Below, piece after piece: positions 36,475-45,012 of a DNA stretch of 64,000 nucleotides (its first letter is position 1; each line of letters starts with the position of its first letter). A program made the translations under genes and the position numbers. Source of the stretch: Comamonas sp. BIGb0124 (GTDB lineage: Bacteria; Pseudomonadota; Gammaproteobacteria; Burkholderiales; Burkholderiaceae_C); the NCBI RefSeq assembly GCF_003752175.1, contig NZ_RJVF01000010.1, forward strand, positions 62,001 through 126,000, in the 5' to 3' direction. The notes under the pieces were generated by a model. It did not search any database. It worked only from the letters and a program-made list of their open reading frames with translations, and had not been told where the DNA came from.

Positions 36475-36645
36475 GTTACGGTAACAGCGTGTCCCGATCG
36501 CCCATCGCCGCGTGCGCTGATCGCTCCAATCGGGCTCATCGCACGCTTCGGGCTTTGTTTCCGACATTCGAATGCCCTGTTTTTTGGCAACCGAGCAAAC
36601 AAACAGGTGTCGGGTTACGGGAACGCGACTGCACCGTTACGTAAC
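36475..36645. promoter_or_regulatory. Candidate activator sites upstream of flp
   Basis: GTTACGGTAAC (36475-36485), GTTACGGGAAC (36614-36624) and GTTACGTAAC (36636-36645, inside the palindrome CGTTACGTAACG) share one motif. GTCACGTAAC occurs in the other sigma-54 promoter region at 21843-21852. They lie about 240-410 bases before the -24 box, a normal distance for enhancer binding. No protein is shown to bind them. Confidence 0.4.
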
Positions 36646-36882
36646 GTGTAGCACATTCTTAATACTTTGGTGTGAATGAAAAGACCACCTTCTGTCAAAG
36701 GTTTTTACATCTTTGGGTGTCTTAGCCACATTTTTTTGACACACCAAATGAGAGTGAATCCGCGTAAGTCCTTGTTTTTAGGTGAAAAAGTCGATCAAGT
36801 GGTTACATCTTTGGTACTCAATTTGGGCTGAATGTGATCTTCGGTATTAATGCCTAAGTTTTTGAGCCCGTCTTTCTCGAAG

Positions 36883-36899
36883 TTGGCACGCCATGTGCA
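36883..36899 (+). promoter_or_regulatory. Sigma-54 (-24/-12) promoter of the tad/flp cluster
   Basis: TTGGCACGCCATGTGCA has the invariant GG and GC 10 bases apart and differs from consensus only in one of the two T before GC. Expected transcription starts about 110 bases before flp. Confidence 0.75.
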
Positions 36900-37017
36900 A
36901 GAACGCTTACATCAGGCGTAGGAGATTGCTGACCCGTGAGAGGTGTGATGCAATGGAATCACAGGGGAAGTGAAACCTGTGTCCATGATTAACTTTTTGA
37001 CTGACTAGGGGATTGTT

Positions 37018-37212
37018 ATGAAAAACGCTGTGATTCGTTTCCTGAAGGATGAAGAAGGCGCAACGGCTATTGAATATGGTCTGATTGCGGGTTTGATTGC
37101 TGTGGCTATTGCTGGTGCGCTGACAGCTCTTTCCGGGCAGTTGACCGGGTTGTTTGGTCGCATTTCAGGCGCCCTGCAAGGGGCAACTATTACTCCCACT
37201 ACCACACAGTAA
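37018..37212 (+). CDS. flp: Flp-family type IVb major pilin
   Basis: A 64-residue prepilin, subunit of the adhesive Flp pilus. A short basic leader (MKNAVIRFLKDEEG) is cut before ATAIEYGLIAGLIAVAIAGA, whose Glu and Tyr at mature positions 4-6 are the Flp signature; the hydrophobic helix follows. RBS AGGGGA stands before the ATG. It is first in the cluster and directly downstream of the sigma-54 promoter, as expected for the most abundant product. Confidence 0.96.
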   Translation: MKNAVIRFLKDEEGATAIEYGLIAGLIAVAIAGALTALSGQLTGLFGRISGALQGATITPTTTQ

Positions 37213-37261
37213 GATGGTTGATTTTTGAATTAGTTGGTTTGTGACGCGTCGCGAGTATTGA

Positions 37262-37783
37262 ATGTTTATTCAGTTGTGGCTGGTTGCTGTCATTGCCTGT
37301 GACTTGCTTTGGCGACGCGTCCCTAATGGATTGGTTTTGATTGGTTTTTTGGGATGGTTCTTGGCTACAAGCGATTTTACTAACGTCGTTTTTTGGCTTG
37401 GGGCTTTGTCCGCTTTTCTAATTCTCCTTCCATTTTATATGATGAAATGGATGGGGGCTGGCGATGTGAAGTTCGGAATTGTTGCCGGGCTGTGGTTCGG
37501 GTTTTCATTCGATCTTTGCTGGGTGTGGATTGGTGGGAGTCTGCTTGCCGGACTGCACAGTCTGCTGAGCTACGCCGTCTCGGCGTTGCAAAGGCGAGTA
37601 GAGGTCAAGGGTGTGTTGTTGTCGCTTGGGCTGCATCGTTGGATAAACGCTGTGGATGATCAGCGCGACCAAATGAAATTGAATTTCTCCCTTCTTCGCA
37701 ATGAGAAAAGTAATATTAAGAGGGTTGTGCCTTATGCTGCGTATATGGCAATAATTGCCTTTATTTTGGTAATTAAAAATTGA
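37262..37783 (+). CDS. cpaA: Prepilin peptidase CpaA/TadV
   Basis: A 173-residue membrane aspartic protease that cleaves the Flp leader and TadE/F-type pseudopilins. The catalytic Asp residues are in ACDLLWRRVPNGL (residue 13) and MGAGDVKFG (the GxGD motif, about residue 74). Several hydrophobic segments surround them. It lacks the N-terminal methylase domain of PilD, as is normal for this A24 subgroup. It follows flp by 49 bases; GC is lower than in the cpaC-tadA section. Confidence 0.93.
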   Translation: MFIQLWLVAVIACDLLWRRVPNGLVLIGFLGWFLATSDFTNVVFWLGALSAFLILLPFYMMKWMGAGDVKFGIVAGLWFGFSFDLCWVWIGGSLLAGLHSLLSYAVSALQRRVEVKGVLLSLGLHRWINAVDDQRDQMKLNFSLLRNEKSNIKRVVPYAAYMAIIAFILVIKN

Positions 37784-37849
37784 AATATGGGTTGAGTGAC
37801 AAGTTTGTTGTTGCTTTTGCTGTTCGAGGGCTTTTGAGGGGATGTCCTA

Positions 37850-38875
37850 ATGAATAAGACCAAAGTCCTGGCTGCTTTTTTGATTGTGATGGCAATACTA
37901 TTGGCTGCTGTTGCCTGGATGTTGTCCCGGCAGCCCACGCCTGCCGCGCCATCGGCAACAGTGTCCACTCAGCATGTTGTTCCCGCTGAATTATTCCCTG
38001 TTGTGGTTGCTGCCAAGAGCATTCAGGCTGGCCAAATTATTGGCGAACCTGACCTGAAAGTCAGTCAGCTTCCTACTCGCATTCCTGGTTCTTATGCCAA
38101 GATTTCTGAAGTGACTGGTGCTGTTCCTATGGTCGATCTGACTGTGGATGTTCCTGTTTTCACCCAGCAATTGGTCCAAGGGTTTTCCACGCGTGTAAAC
38201 GAAGGCGAACGCGCAATTTCTATCAAAGTTGACGAAGCCATGGCCGCTGGTAATCGAATCCAGCCTGGCGATTTTGTCGATATCTATTTCACGTTGGATC
38301 AGCAAACTGTAGGTAATCCATCTTCGGCATCCAGTGCCAATGCACAAGCCAACAACATCGATCGCCAGACGCGCCTGCTGCTCGCTCGCAAGCGTGTGCT
38401 GGCTTACGGTACAACGTCTGTCGAAGGGCCGGATGTACCGCGTGACCAAAACGACACGCCGCGCGCCGCGCGCAGTTCGCAACGTGTCGAAGCCGCCCGT
38501 ACCGCCGTTCTTGCCGTGCCGTTGGCAGACATCGAACGCCTTTCGCTCGGCGAGCAGTACGGCAAGCTGACACTCGCACTGCGTAACCCCACCGATACAG
38601 CCGAGCCGGATCCGGCCTTGTTTGCTCAGTTGCCCCCGGCACTGACACCTGTCGTTGCACCGGGTCAGAAAACGCCGCCCACCTTGCAGGGTCTGGATCG
38701 TGCCTATGCCGGTCTGCGTTTCGAAGATCTTGCGAAAGGTGGCGGAGAGCCTCGAAAACCGCCAGCCCCGCCCAGACCCGTCGTGCGAGCGGCCTCGGGC
38801 GGCGGTGCGGCCGCCAGCACCACGACGCAGGTCGAAATTCTGCGCGGCGGGCAGTCACAAACCGTCCGTTATTGA
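37850..38875 (+). CDS. cpaB: Flp pilus assembly protein CpaB/RcpC
   Basis: A 341-residue periplasmic pilus-assembly protein with an N-terminal membrane anchor (VLAAFLIVMAILLAAVAWML) and an SAF/RcpC domain (VVVAAKSIQAGQIIGEPDL; INEGERAISIKVD-like region read here as VNEGERAISIKVDE). The C-terminal part contains EQYGKLTLALRNPTD. It is thought to work with the secretin. The 5' half is AT-richer than the 3' half, marking the change in composition within the cluster. Confidence 0.92.
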   Translation: MNKTKVLAAFLIVMAILLAAVAWMLSRQPTPAAPSATVSTQHVVPAELFPVVVAAKSIQAGQIIGEPDLKVSQLPTRIPGSYAKISEVTGAVPMVDLTVDVPVFTQQLVQGFSTRVNEGERAISIKVDEAMAAGNRIQPGDFVDIYFTLDQQTVGNPSSASSANAQANNIDRQTRLLLARKRVLAYGTTSVEGPDVPRDQNDTPRAARSSQRVEAARTAVLAVPLADIERLSLGEQYGKLTLALRNPTDTAEPDPALFAQLPPALTPVVAPGQKTPPTLQGLDRAYAGLRFEDLAKGGGEPRKPPAPPRPVVRAASGGGAAASTTTQVEILRGGQSQTVRY

Positions 38876-38985
38876 TTGTCGAGATGTTCCGGCCCCCGCG
38901 GTGCGTGCATGCACCGGGAGGCCTTCAGTTGTTGTTGGACCGGTGATCCGGTCAGCGTTCGAGAATAATCAGAGGGGTTGTCAAC

Positions 38986-40386
38986 ATGAGCTTAGCCAGC
39001 GTCACGCAACGTCGTATCGCGAACCGCCAGCATGGCCCGCTCCGGTCGCCGTTCTCATCGGGCCTGGTGCTGAGGCGCTGGATTGCCGGCCTGTCTTGCC
39101 TGAGCCTGGTGGCAGGGCCCACCGGCTTGGCCCATGCCCAGGTGGGTGGCGCTTCGACAGGTGCGTCGGCGAATGCAGGCAGCAGTTCGTCGACGCCCCA
39201 GACGCTCAGCCTTTCGCCCGGCATGCAGCAGGAGCTCATCGTCGACGCGGGCGTCGAGCGCATCGCCATCGGTGATCCGAATGTGCTGGATGTGAATGTC
39301 ACACGACAGGCCCGCGGCAAACAGGCCGCTGCACTGCTGCTCACGCCCAAGGTTGCAGGTCTGACCACGCTGACCATCTGGCCGCGCGGAGGCGGCCAAC
39401 CTGTGGTGCATCAGGTCAGCGTGCGCGGACGAAGCCTGACTCTGGATCGTAGTTTTGCAACCATGCCCGAGCAAGCCAGCGCAGCGGCAGCAGCCAAGGT
39501 GCAGGCGGGGCAGGGCGGTGTGCTGAACGACCTCTCGACCGTGGCTGTCAAAAGCAACACGGTTCAAGTCGACGTCAAGGTGGTCGAGTTCAGCCGCAGC
39601 ATGCTCAAGCAGGCGGGTATCAATCTGTTCCGTAGCCGCAGCAGCTCGGGCTTTGGTTTTGGTGTGTATCAACCTGGCAGCACCCGTGCCAGCACGGAAA
39701 CGGGTCCCATCAGTTCGGCGTTCAACCTGCTGATCGGTTTTGCCACGCTGGACATGAACATCAGCATCATGGAAACCAATGGCTTGGCCCGCGTGTTGGC
39801 CGAGCCTTCGCTGGTCGCTCATTCGGGCCAGAGCGCAAGTTTCCTGGCCGGTGGCGAACTGCCGATTCCGGTCTCGGCTGGCGATGGCCAGACCAGCATC
39901 GAATACAAGCAGTTCGGCATTTCGTTGCAACTCACACCGACGGTGCTTTCCAACGAACGCATCGCGCTCAAGGTCGCCCCCGAAGCCAGCGATCTGGACT
40001 ATGCCAACGCCGTCACGCTCAATGGCATCTCGGTGCCCGCGTTGGTCACCCGGCGTGCAGATACCACGGTCGAGTTGGGCGATGGCGAGAGCTTTGTGAT
40101 CGGTGGATTGGTCAGCCGCACAACGGCCTCCAACGTCGACAAGGTGCCCCTGCTCGGCGACCTGCCCATCATCGGCGCGTTCTTTAAATCGCTCAACTAC
40201 ACCCAGGACGAGAAAGAACTGGTCATCGTCGTCACGCCGCGCCTGATCAGTCCACTGCCGCCCGGCACCGATCTGGTCAACTCGCTGCCCGGTGCATCGA
40301 GCGAACGCCTCAACGGCAACGTATGGGGCAAACATGTCACCGGTTTTGCCGGTCCGCGGGCGCCGTTACCCGGCTTCTCGTACTGA
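38986..40386 (+). CDS. cpaC: Flp pilus secretin CpaC/RcpA
   Basis: A 466-residue outer-membrane secretin forming the pilus exit channel. A long basic signal peptide (hydrophobic WIAGLSCLSLVAGPTGLAHA) ends near residue 50. The N-terminal pilus-secretin domain follows (LSLSPGMQQELIVDAGVERI), and the secretin core includes VDVKVVEFSRSMLKQAGINL, VLAEPSLVAHSGQSASFLAG, LQLTPTVLSNERIAL and VPLLGDLPIIGAFFKS. RBS AGGGG is upstream. Order cpaB-cpaC-cpaE is the usual one. Confidence 0.95.
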   Translation: MSLASVTQRRIANRQHGPLRSPFSSGLVLRRWIAGLSCLSLVAGPTGLAHAQVGGASTGASANAGSSSSTPQTLSLSPGMQQELIVDAGVERIAIGDPNVLDVNVTRQARGKQAAALLLTPKVAGLTTLTIWPRGGGQPVVHQVSVRGRSLTLDRSFATMPEQASAAAAAKVQAGQGGVLNDLSTVAVKSNTVQVDVKVVEFSRSMLKQAGINLFRSRSSSGFGFGVYQPGSTRASTETGPISSAFNLLIGFATLDMNISIMETNGLARVLAEPSLVAHSGQSASFLAGGELPIPVSAGDGQTSIEYKQFGISLQLTPTVLSNERIALKVAPEASDLDYANAVTLNGISVPALVTRRADTTVELGDGESFVIGGLVSRTTASNVDKVPLLGDLPIIGAFFKSLNYTQDEKELVIVVTPRLISPLPPGTDLVNSLPGASSERLNGNVWGKHVTGFAGPRAPLPGFSY

Positions 40387-40431
40387 CAGGCAATGGCCAG
40401 AACCTGCAGCACATGAACAGGACCGGCCCCT

Positions 40432-41745
40432 ATGCACGCACACCCTATGCTTGATATTCTTCAGACACCTGCAGCCGGCGCCTGGGGACCTTTTCTGTAT
40501 GCCCACGGGGGACTGCCTGCGGCTGAGAACATGCTGCGTTCGCTCACCCGATTCGGTGTGACCGAAGCCGCGAGCCTGGATGTGGCTGCAGTCGTGGAGC
40601 GGCTAGACGCGCTGCGTCCCAACATCGTGTTTGTCGATTTTTCTGCGGCGCGCCTCGACCGCGCGGTCGAACTCGTCACGGCCGTTCGTGGCGCGCAACC
40701 GCAGATTCCGCTGGTTGCGGTAGGCAGTACGTCCGATGCGTCGGGGGCTCTGGCTGCCTTGCGCGCCGGTGTTCAGGAGTTTGCAGACGTGCAAGCCAGT
40801 GAAGCAGAGATGTCGGGCATGCTGCAGCGTATGTTGGGCGGGCAGAACAAGCCCGTTAACAGCAAGGCCCGATCCGTTGCCTTGCTCGGCGCCCGCGCAG
40901 GGCTGGGTGTCACCACACTGGCGGCCAGCCTTTCGGTTCTGCTCAACGCCAAGGCGCATGGGCCCAAGGCCGAAACTGCATCGAACGGCAACATCAAGGA
41001 AGGTGTGGCATTGCTCGACCTGGGGTTGCCTGCGGGCGACGGCATGCTTTATCTGGATCTGCGCGGCGAGTTCTCGTTTGTCGATGCCGTGCGCAGCCTG
41101 CATCGTTTCGACCAGACATTGGTGCAGACAGCCTTCAGCCAAGTCGGATCGACCGGTTTGCGTGTCTTGCCTTTGCCGCAACAACTGGGCGAATTGCGCA
41201 ACGTGTCGCATGCGGAATCCAGTGCGCTGGTCAGCCGGCTGCAGGCCTTCTTTGCCTGGCAGGTCATGGATCTGGGCGGGTTCTCCAATCTCGATTTCAT
41301 GGCGCGTGTGGCACGCGAGGCGGGTGACATCTGGCTGGTCTGCGATCAGAGTGTGTCTGCCATCGTGGCGACGGCCGAGCTGGTGCGTGGATTGGCCGAC
41401 CGAGGCGTGGAGGCGAGCCGGTTGAGCGTGGTCGTCAACGCCTACGACAGCCGGATCGATATCACCCCCGATCAAGTCGCTCAGCGTCTGGGGCTGGTGC
41501 TGGCCGGCCGCGTGCCCGAGCGCCGTGTGCCGCTGGTACAGGCTGCCAATCTGGGCAAGCTGCTGGTGCAGGAGCAACCGCGCGACCCCTATACCCAAGC
41601 CGTCAACGTGTTGATCGACAAGCTGCTGGCCGATGTCCAGCAGACCGATGGCGCCTTGACCGCATCGAATTCCGGCGACCGTCTGAGGTCGCTGCCCAAG
41701 TTCTCAAATCTTCTGAACCGGATCAGCCATGGCAAGCGAAATTGA
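40432..41745 (+). CDS. cpaE: Tad localisation ATPase-like protein CpaE/TadZ
   Basis: A 437-residue protein that places the Tad machinery in the cell. Residues about 15-130 form a receiver-like domain (IVFVDFSAARLDRAVELV). Residues about 145-400 form a MinD/ParA-like domain whose P-loop region reads LGARAGLGVTTLAASL, lacking the usual signature Lys pair, as in other TadZ proteins of this group. VALLDLGLPAGDGMLYLDL corresponds to the Walker B region. Its end overlaps tadA by 17 bases. Confidence 0.9.
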   Translation: MHAHPMLDILQTPAAGAWGPFLYAHGGLPAAENMLRSLTRFGVTEAASLDVAAVVERLDALRPNIVFVDFSAARLDRAVELVTAVRGAQPQIPLVAVGSTSDASGALAALRAGVQEFADVQASEAEMSGMLQRMLGGQNKPVNSKARSVALLGARAGLGVTTLAASLSVLLNAKAHGPKAETASNGNIKEGVALLDLGLPAGDGMLYLDLRGEFSFVDAVRSLHRFDQTLVQTAFSQVGSTGLRVLPLPQQLGELRNVSHAESSALVSRLQAFFAWQVMDLGGFSNLDFMARVAREAGDIWLVCDQSVSAIVATAELVRGLADRGVEASRLSVVVNAYDSRIDITPDQVAQRLGLVLAGRVPERRVPLVQAANLGKLLVQEQPRDPYTQAVNVLIDKLLADVQQTDGALTASNSGDRLRSLPKFSNLLNRISHGKRN

Positions 41746-43087
41746 ATTCGCAGACGAAGCCGCACTGTCTCAACTCGAGTCGTCGGCACAGTTTCAGCAA
41801 GTCAAGAACCTGGCGCACGAGCATCTGCTCGCGCGCATCGAAGAACTGGGTGCGGAGTTCGGCCGTTGGTCCACTGCGGCCATCAATCAGTTCGTCACGC
41901 TGGAAATCGACAGCTTTGTGCGCTTGCACCGCATTCCGATGAACGAGTCGGAGATTCGCCATATCGCGCAGGCGCTCACGCGTGAACTCAATGGCTTTGG
42001 TCCCTTGCAGGAAGTGCTGGACGACCCTGCCGTGGAGGATATTCTGGTCAACGGCTACCAGAATGTTTACGTTTCGCGACGGGGCATTCTCGAGCGGGTG
42101 CACCTGCATTTCAACGACAACGAGCATGTGTTGCGCATCGTGCGCCGCATTCTCGCGCCCATCGGCCGACGGCTCGACGAGTCCAGCCCCATGGTCGATG
42201 CGCGCCTGCCCGATGGTGGCCGTATCAACGTCATCATCGAGCCGCTCGCCATCGATGGGCCCAGCGTCTCCATCCGCAAGTTTCGCAAAGACCCGTTGCG
42301 GCCCGACGAACTGGTGCAACTGGGCACCTTCAGCGAAGAGATGTGTGCCTTGCTGGACTATGCCGTCAAGGCACGCTGCAACATCCTGGTCAGCGGGGGG
42401 ACGAGCTCCGGCAAGACCTCGCTGCTCAATGCGCTGGCGACATTCATTCCGCCCACCGAGCGGCTGGTGACCATCGAAGACACGGCCGAGCTCTCGCTCA
42501 ATCACCCGCACGTGGTGCGTCTGGAAAGCCGTCCGGGCGGTTTCGACGGCACGGGTCTGGTCACGATCCGCGACCTGTTGCGCAACAGCTTGCGCATGCG
42601 CCCCGACCGCATCATCGTGGGCGAAGTGCGCAGCGGCGAAGTGCTCGATCTGCTGCAGGCGATGAACACCGGCCACGATGGCTCCATGGGCACCATCCAT
42701 GCCAGCTCGCCGCGTGAATGTCTGTATCGCGCCGAGATGCTGGCGGGTTTCGCCGGCTTCCAGGGCAGCGAATCCAGCCTCCGCCGCCAGATTGCCAATG
42801 CGGTCGATTTCATCGTGCAGATCGGACGCATGTCCAATGGCCGCCGGCGCCTGGTTTCCATCACCGAAGTCACCGGCATGAACGACAACGTGATCTCCAT
42901 GCAGGAGCTTTACCGCTACGAGCCCTTCGTGGGTCAGGACGGCCAGGAACACGACCGCTGGGTGTCGCTGGGCATCAATCCGCATTCGCCCAAGCTGCAG
43001 CGCTGGCGCCATCAGCAGCAGGGCATGCAACAGGCTGCGCAGAACAACCCGGCGGGTGGTGGTGGGCGAGGAGGACGACATGGCTAA
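41729..43087 (+). CDS. tadA: Tad secretion/retraction ATPase TadA/CpaF
   Basis: A 452-residue hexameric type II/IV secretion ATPase driving pilus assembly. Walker A is SGGTSSGKTSLLN, the Asp box region VTIEDTAELSL, Walker B RIIVGEVRSGEVLD and the His box GHDGSMGTIHASSP. The N-terminal domain (QEVLDDPAVEDILVNGYQNV) is typical of CpaF. All catalytic segments are intact. The C terminus ends in a Gln/Gly-rich tail that overlaps tadB. Confidence 0.96.
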   Translation: MASEIEFADEAALSQLESSAQFQQVKNLAHEHLLARIEELGAEFGRWSTAAINQFVTLEIDSFVRLHRIPMNESEIRHIAQALTRELNGFGPLQEVLDDPAVEDILVNGYQNVYVSRRGILERVHLHFNDNEHVLRIVRRILAPIGRRLDESSPMVDARLPDGGRINVIIEPLAIDGPSVSIRKFRKDPLRPDELVQLGTFSEEMCALLDYAVKARCNILVSGGTSSGKTSLLNALATFIPPTERLVTIEDTAELSLNHPHVVRLESRPGGFDGTGLVTIRDLLRNSLRMRPDRIIVGEVRSGEVLDLLQAMNTGHDGSMGTIHASSPRECLYRAEMLAGFAGFQGSESSLRRQIANAVDFIVQIGRMSNGRRRLVSITEVTGMNDNVISMQELYRYEPFVGQDGQEHDRWVSLGINPHSPKLQRWRHQQQGMQQAAQNNPAGGGGRGGRHG

Positions 43088-44042
43088 CAGCGTCGCTTTG
43101 GGTTTTGCCGCCGTGGCGGTGTTGCTGCTGGCCGGCGCCGTGTTGCTCTTGGGTCGTGCGGGTCAGCAGACACGTCGGCAAGAAACCGAAGCCCGCCTGG
43201 ATCGCGGCATGGAGCCGCGCCTGTTCGGCCCCGGCGGTGCGATAGGTTTGCTCAACAACAGCGACTACGATCCGGCCGCCTATGCACGTATGCAGGAAAC
43301 CACAGCCTGGCGCCGCTGGCTGATGGGCTTGCGTGGTGGTGCGCTGTGGGACATCTCCGGCAAAGTCATCTTGGTGGCTATCGTGGGTATTGTGGTGTTG
43401 GCGGCTGTCGGCTGGTTTGCAGCCGGCGGTTTTGGTCTGGTGTTCGCTTTGTTGTTGAGCGTCGGCATCACGGCGGTGGTGTTGTGGCAGCGTGCGCAGA
43501 AAAAGCGGCGCAGGTTGGTGGCCCAACTGCCGGTGTTTCTGGACAACATGGTTCGGCTTATCTCGATCGGTAACTCGCCCCATGCAGCATTCCAACTGGC
43601 TCTAGGCAACCTGGTAGAGCCCATCAAGACCTGCCTGGAGCAGGCGGGCAGCATGCTGCGGGCGGGCAAGGATCTTGATCATGCCGTAGCGCAGAGTGCC
43701 TATAGCTATGACGTCGAAGAACTCGATTTGGTCGCTGCTGTGCTGCGCATGAGCGTGCGTTATGGCGGGCGCGCGGATGTGGTTCTTGAACGGGTTGCGG
43801 ACTACATCCGTGACCGTGAGTCGGCGGAGATGGAGCTGCATGCTTTGTCGGCTGAAGTTCGACTTTCGGCCTGGATTCTGGCGCTGCTACCTATTGTTGT
43901 GGGGGGCATGATTATCTTCATGAATGGCCAGTACTTCCAGCGTATGTGGGACGACAGCACGGGACGCACCTTGGTAATTGCTGCGGGCGTGCTCGAAGCG
44001 ATGGGCTCCTTCATCCTCTACCGCTTGGCGCGGCTCAAGTAA
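43080..44042 (+). CDS. tadB: Tad inner-membrane platform protein TadB
   Basis: A 320-residue membrane protein of the GspF/TadB family. Hydrophobic segments lie at about 5-25, 98-145 and 275-318; the cytoplasmic T2SSF domain between them contains LPVFLDNMVRLISIGNSPHA and YDVEELDLVAAVLRMSVRYG. The ATG at 43080 follows GGAGGACGAC and overlaps the tadA end by 8 bases. It forms the base of the pilus machine with TadC. Confidence 0.93.
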   Translation: MANSVALGFAAVAVLLLAGAVLLLGRAGQQTRRQETEARLDRGMEPRLFGPGGAIGLLNNSDYDPAAYARMQETTAWRRWLMGLRGGALWDISGKVILVAIVGIVVLAAVGWFAAGGFGLVFALLLSVGITAVVLWQRAQKKRRRLVAQLPVFLDNMVRLISIGNSPHAAFQLALGNLVEPIKTCLEQAGSMLRAGKDLDHAVAQSAYSYDVEELDLVAAVLRMSVRYGGRADVVLERVADYIRDRESAEMELHALSAEVRLSAWILALLPIVVGGMIIFMNGQYFQRMWDDSTGRTLVIAAGVLEAMGSFILYRLARLK

Positions 44043-44055
44043 GAGGCGCGAAGAC

Positions 44056-45012
44056 ATGAACGCAAACAACATGTTGATTTGGAGCATGGCTCTGCTTGCA
44101 CTGGCTGTGCTGGTTATGGGTGGCGCAATGGCGTTGCGTGCGCATCGAAACGAACAGGCTGAACAGCGCATGGAGGCCGCCCTCAAGGCACGAAGTGGCG
44201 CGGTGCCGTGGAAGCCAGTTGATCCTATGGCCGACGATGACGGCTCGCAGCAAGAGACTTTTACGGTGCCGGGGCATTGGCTCAGCGGGAAGCTGGGGCA
44301 AGCGCTTTTAGCCGATGAGGATCGCAAACTTATCGACGTCTGTGGTACCGAGCCGGCCACAGGCCAGTCGGTGTTTTTTGTTGCGCGTGTGGTGCTTGGT
44401 CTGGGCCTGCCCCTAGTGGCTTTCGTATTGTTTAGAGAGAAAAGCCTTGTCTATCTCATGACTGCAGCCTTTGCTGCGCTTGCTCTCGGCATCATGATTC
44501 CCAAATGGGTGTTGCGCCACCTCGTCGCAAAACGTCGTGCACAAGTCACTGAAGAGCTTCCCTTGTTTGTCGACTTGCTGCGTCTGTTGCAGGGGGTCGG
44601 CTTGAGCATCGATCAAACCTTGCAGGTGCTCGCCAGCGAGTTCAGCAGTGTGCTGCAGGTTCTGGGTCGGGAACTCGGTATCGCCAATGCTCAGTATGTC
44701 AATGGACGCAGTCGAGCACAGTCCTTGAGGCGGTTAACGCTCATCTCTGACAGCGACGATGTGCGTGCCATCATCGCGTTGCTGATTCAAGTTGACCGAC
44801 ATGGGGGTGCTGTGCAAGAGCCCCTCAAGCAGTTCAGTATGCGGCTCCGAGAAAAACGTCAGGCACAGTTCAAAGAAAAGATCGGCAAGATCACCGTGAA
44901 GATGACGGGCGTGATGGTGTTGACCTTGCTTCCCGCGCTGCTGGTGATTACTGCTGGACCGGGTTTTGTCGCCGTCATTCGATCATTGAGTTCCATGGGA
45001 GGTGCGCGATGA
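44056..45012 (+). CDS. tadC: Tad inner-membrane platform protein TadC
   Basis: A 318-residue GspF-family membrane protein, partner of TadB. It has hydrophobic segments near residues 6-26, 105-150 and 285-310. The central domain includes EELPLFVDLLRLLQGVGLSI, then DQTLQVLASEF. The ATG at 44056 (MNANNML) has AGAGG upstream; earlier in-frame starts fall inside tadB. It overlaps tadD by 4 bases (ATGA). Confidence 0.92.
   Translation: MNANNMLIWSMALLALAVLVMGGAMALRAHRNEQAEQRMEAALKARSGAVPWKPVDPMADDDGSQQETFTVPGHWLSGKLGQALLADEDRKLIDVCGTEPATGQSVFFVARVVLGLGLPLVAFVLFREKSLVYLMTAAFAALALGIMIPKWVLRHLVAKRRAQVTEELPLFVDLLRLLQGVGLSIDQTLQVLASEFSSVLQVLGRELGIANAQYVNGRSRAQSLRRLTLISDSDDVRAIIALLIQVDRHGGAVQEPLKQFSMRLREKRQAQFKEKIGKITVKMTGVMVLTLLPALLVITAGPGFVAVIRSLSSMGGAR

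Larger units (their letters stand above)
36178..37017. other. Long regulatory region in front of the tad cluster
   Basis: About 840 gene-free bases. GC falls sharply after 36650. It contains three GTTAC...AAC-type palindromes (36475-36645), an inverted pair TTTGGTGTG/CACACCAAA (36666-36674, 36740-36748), a 12-base direct repeat TTACATCTTTGG (36705-36716, 36803-36814) and a sigma-54 promoter (36883-36899). No gene is supported. Confidence 0.6.

Noticed and set aside
36178-36660. Several 60-130-residue frames downstream of the TolC gene
   Set aside because: They are overlapping in several frames, lack RBS and domains, and cover the likely regulatory palindromes.
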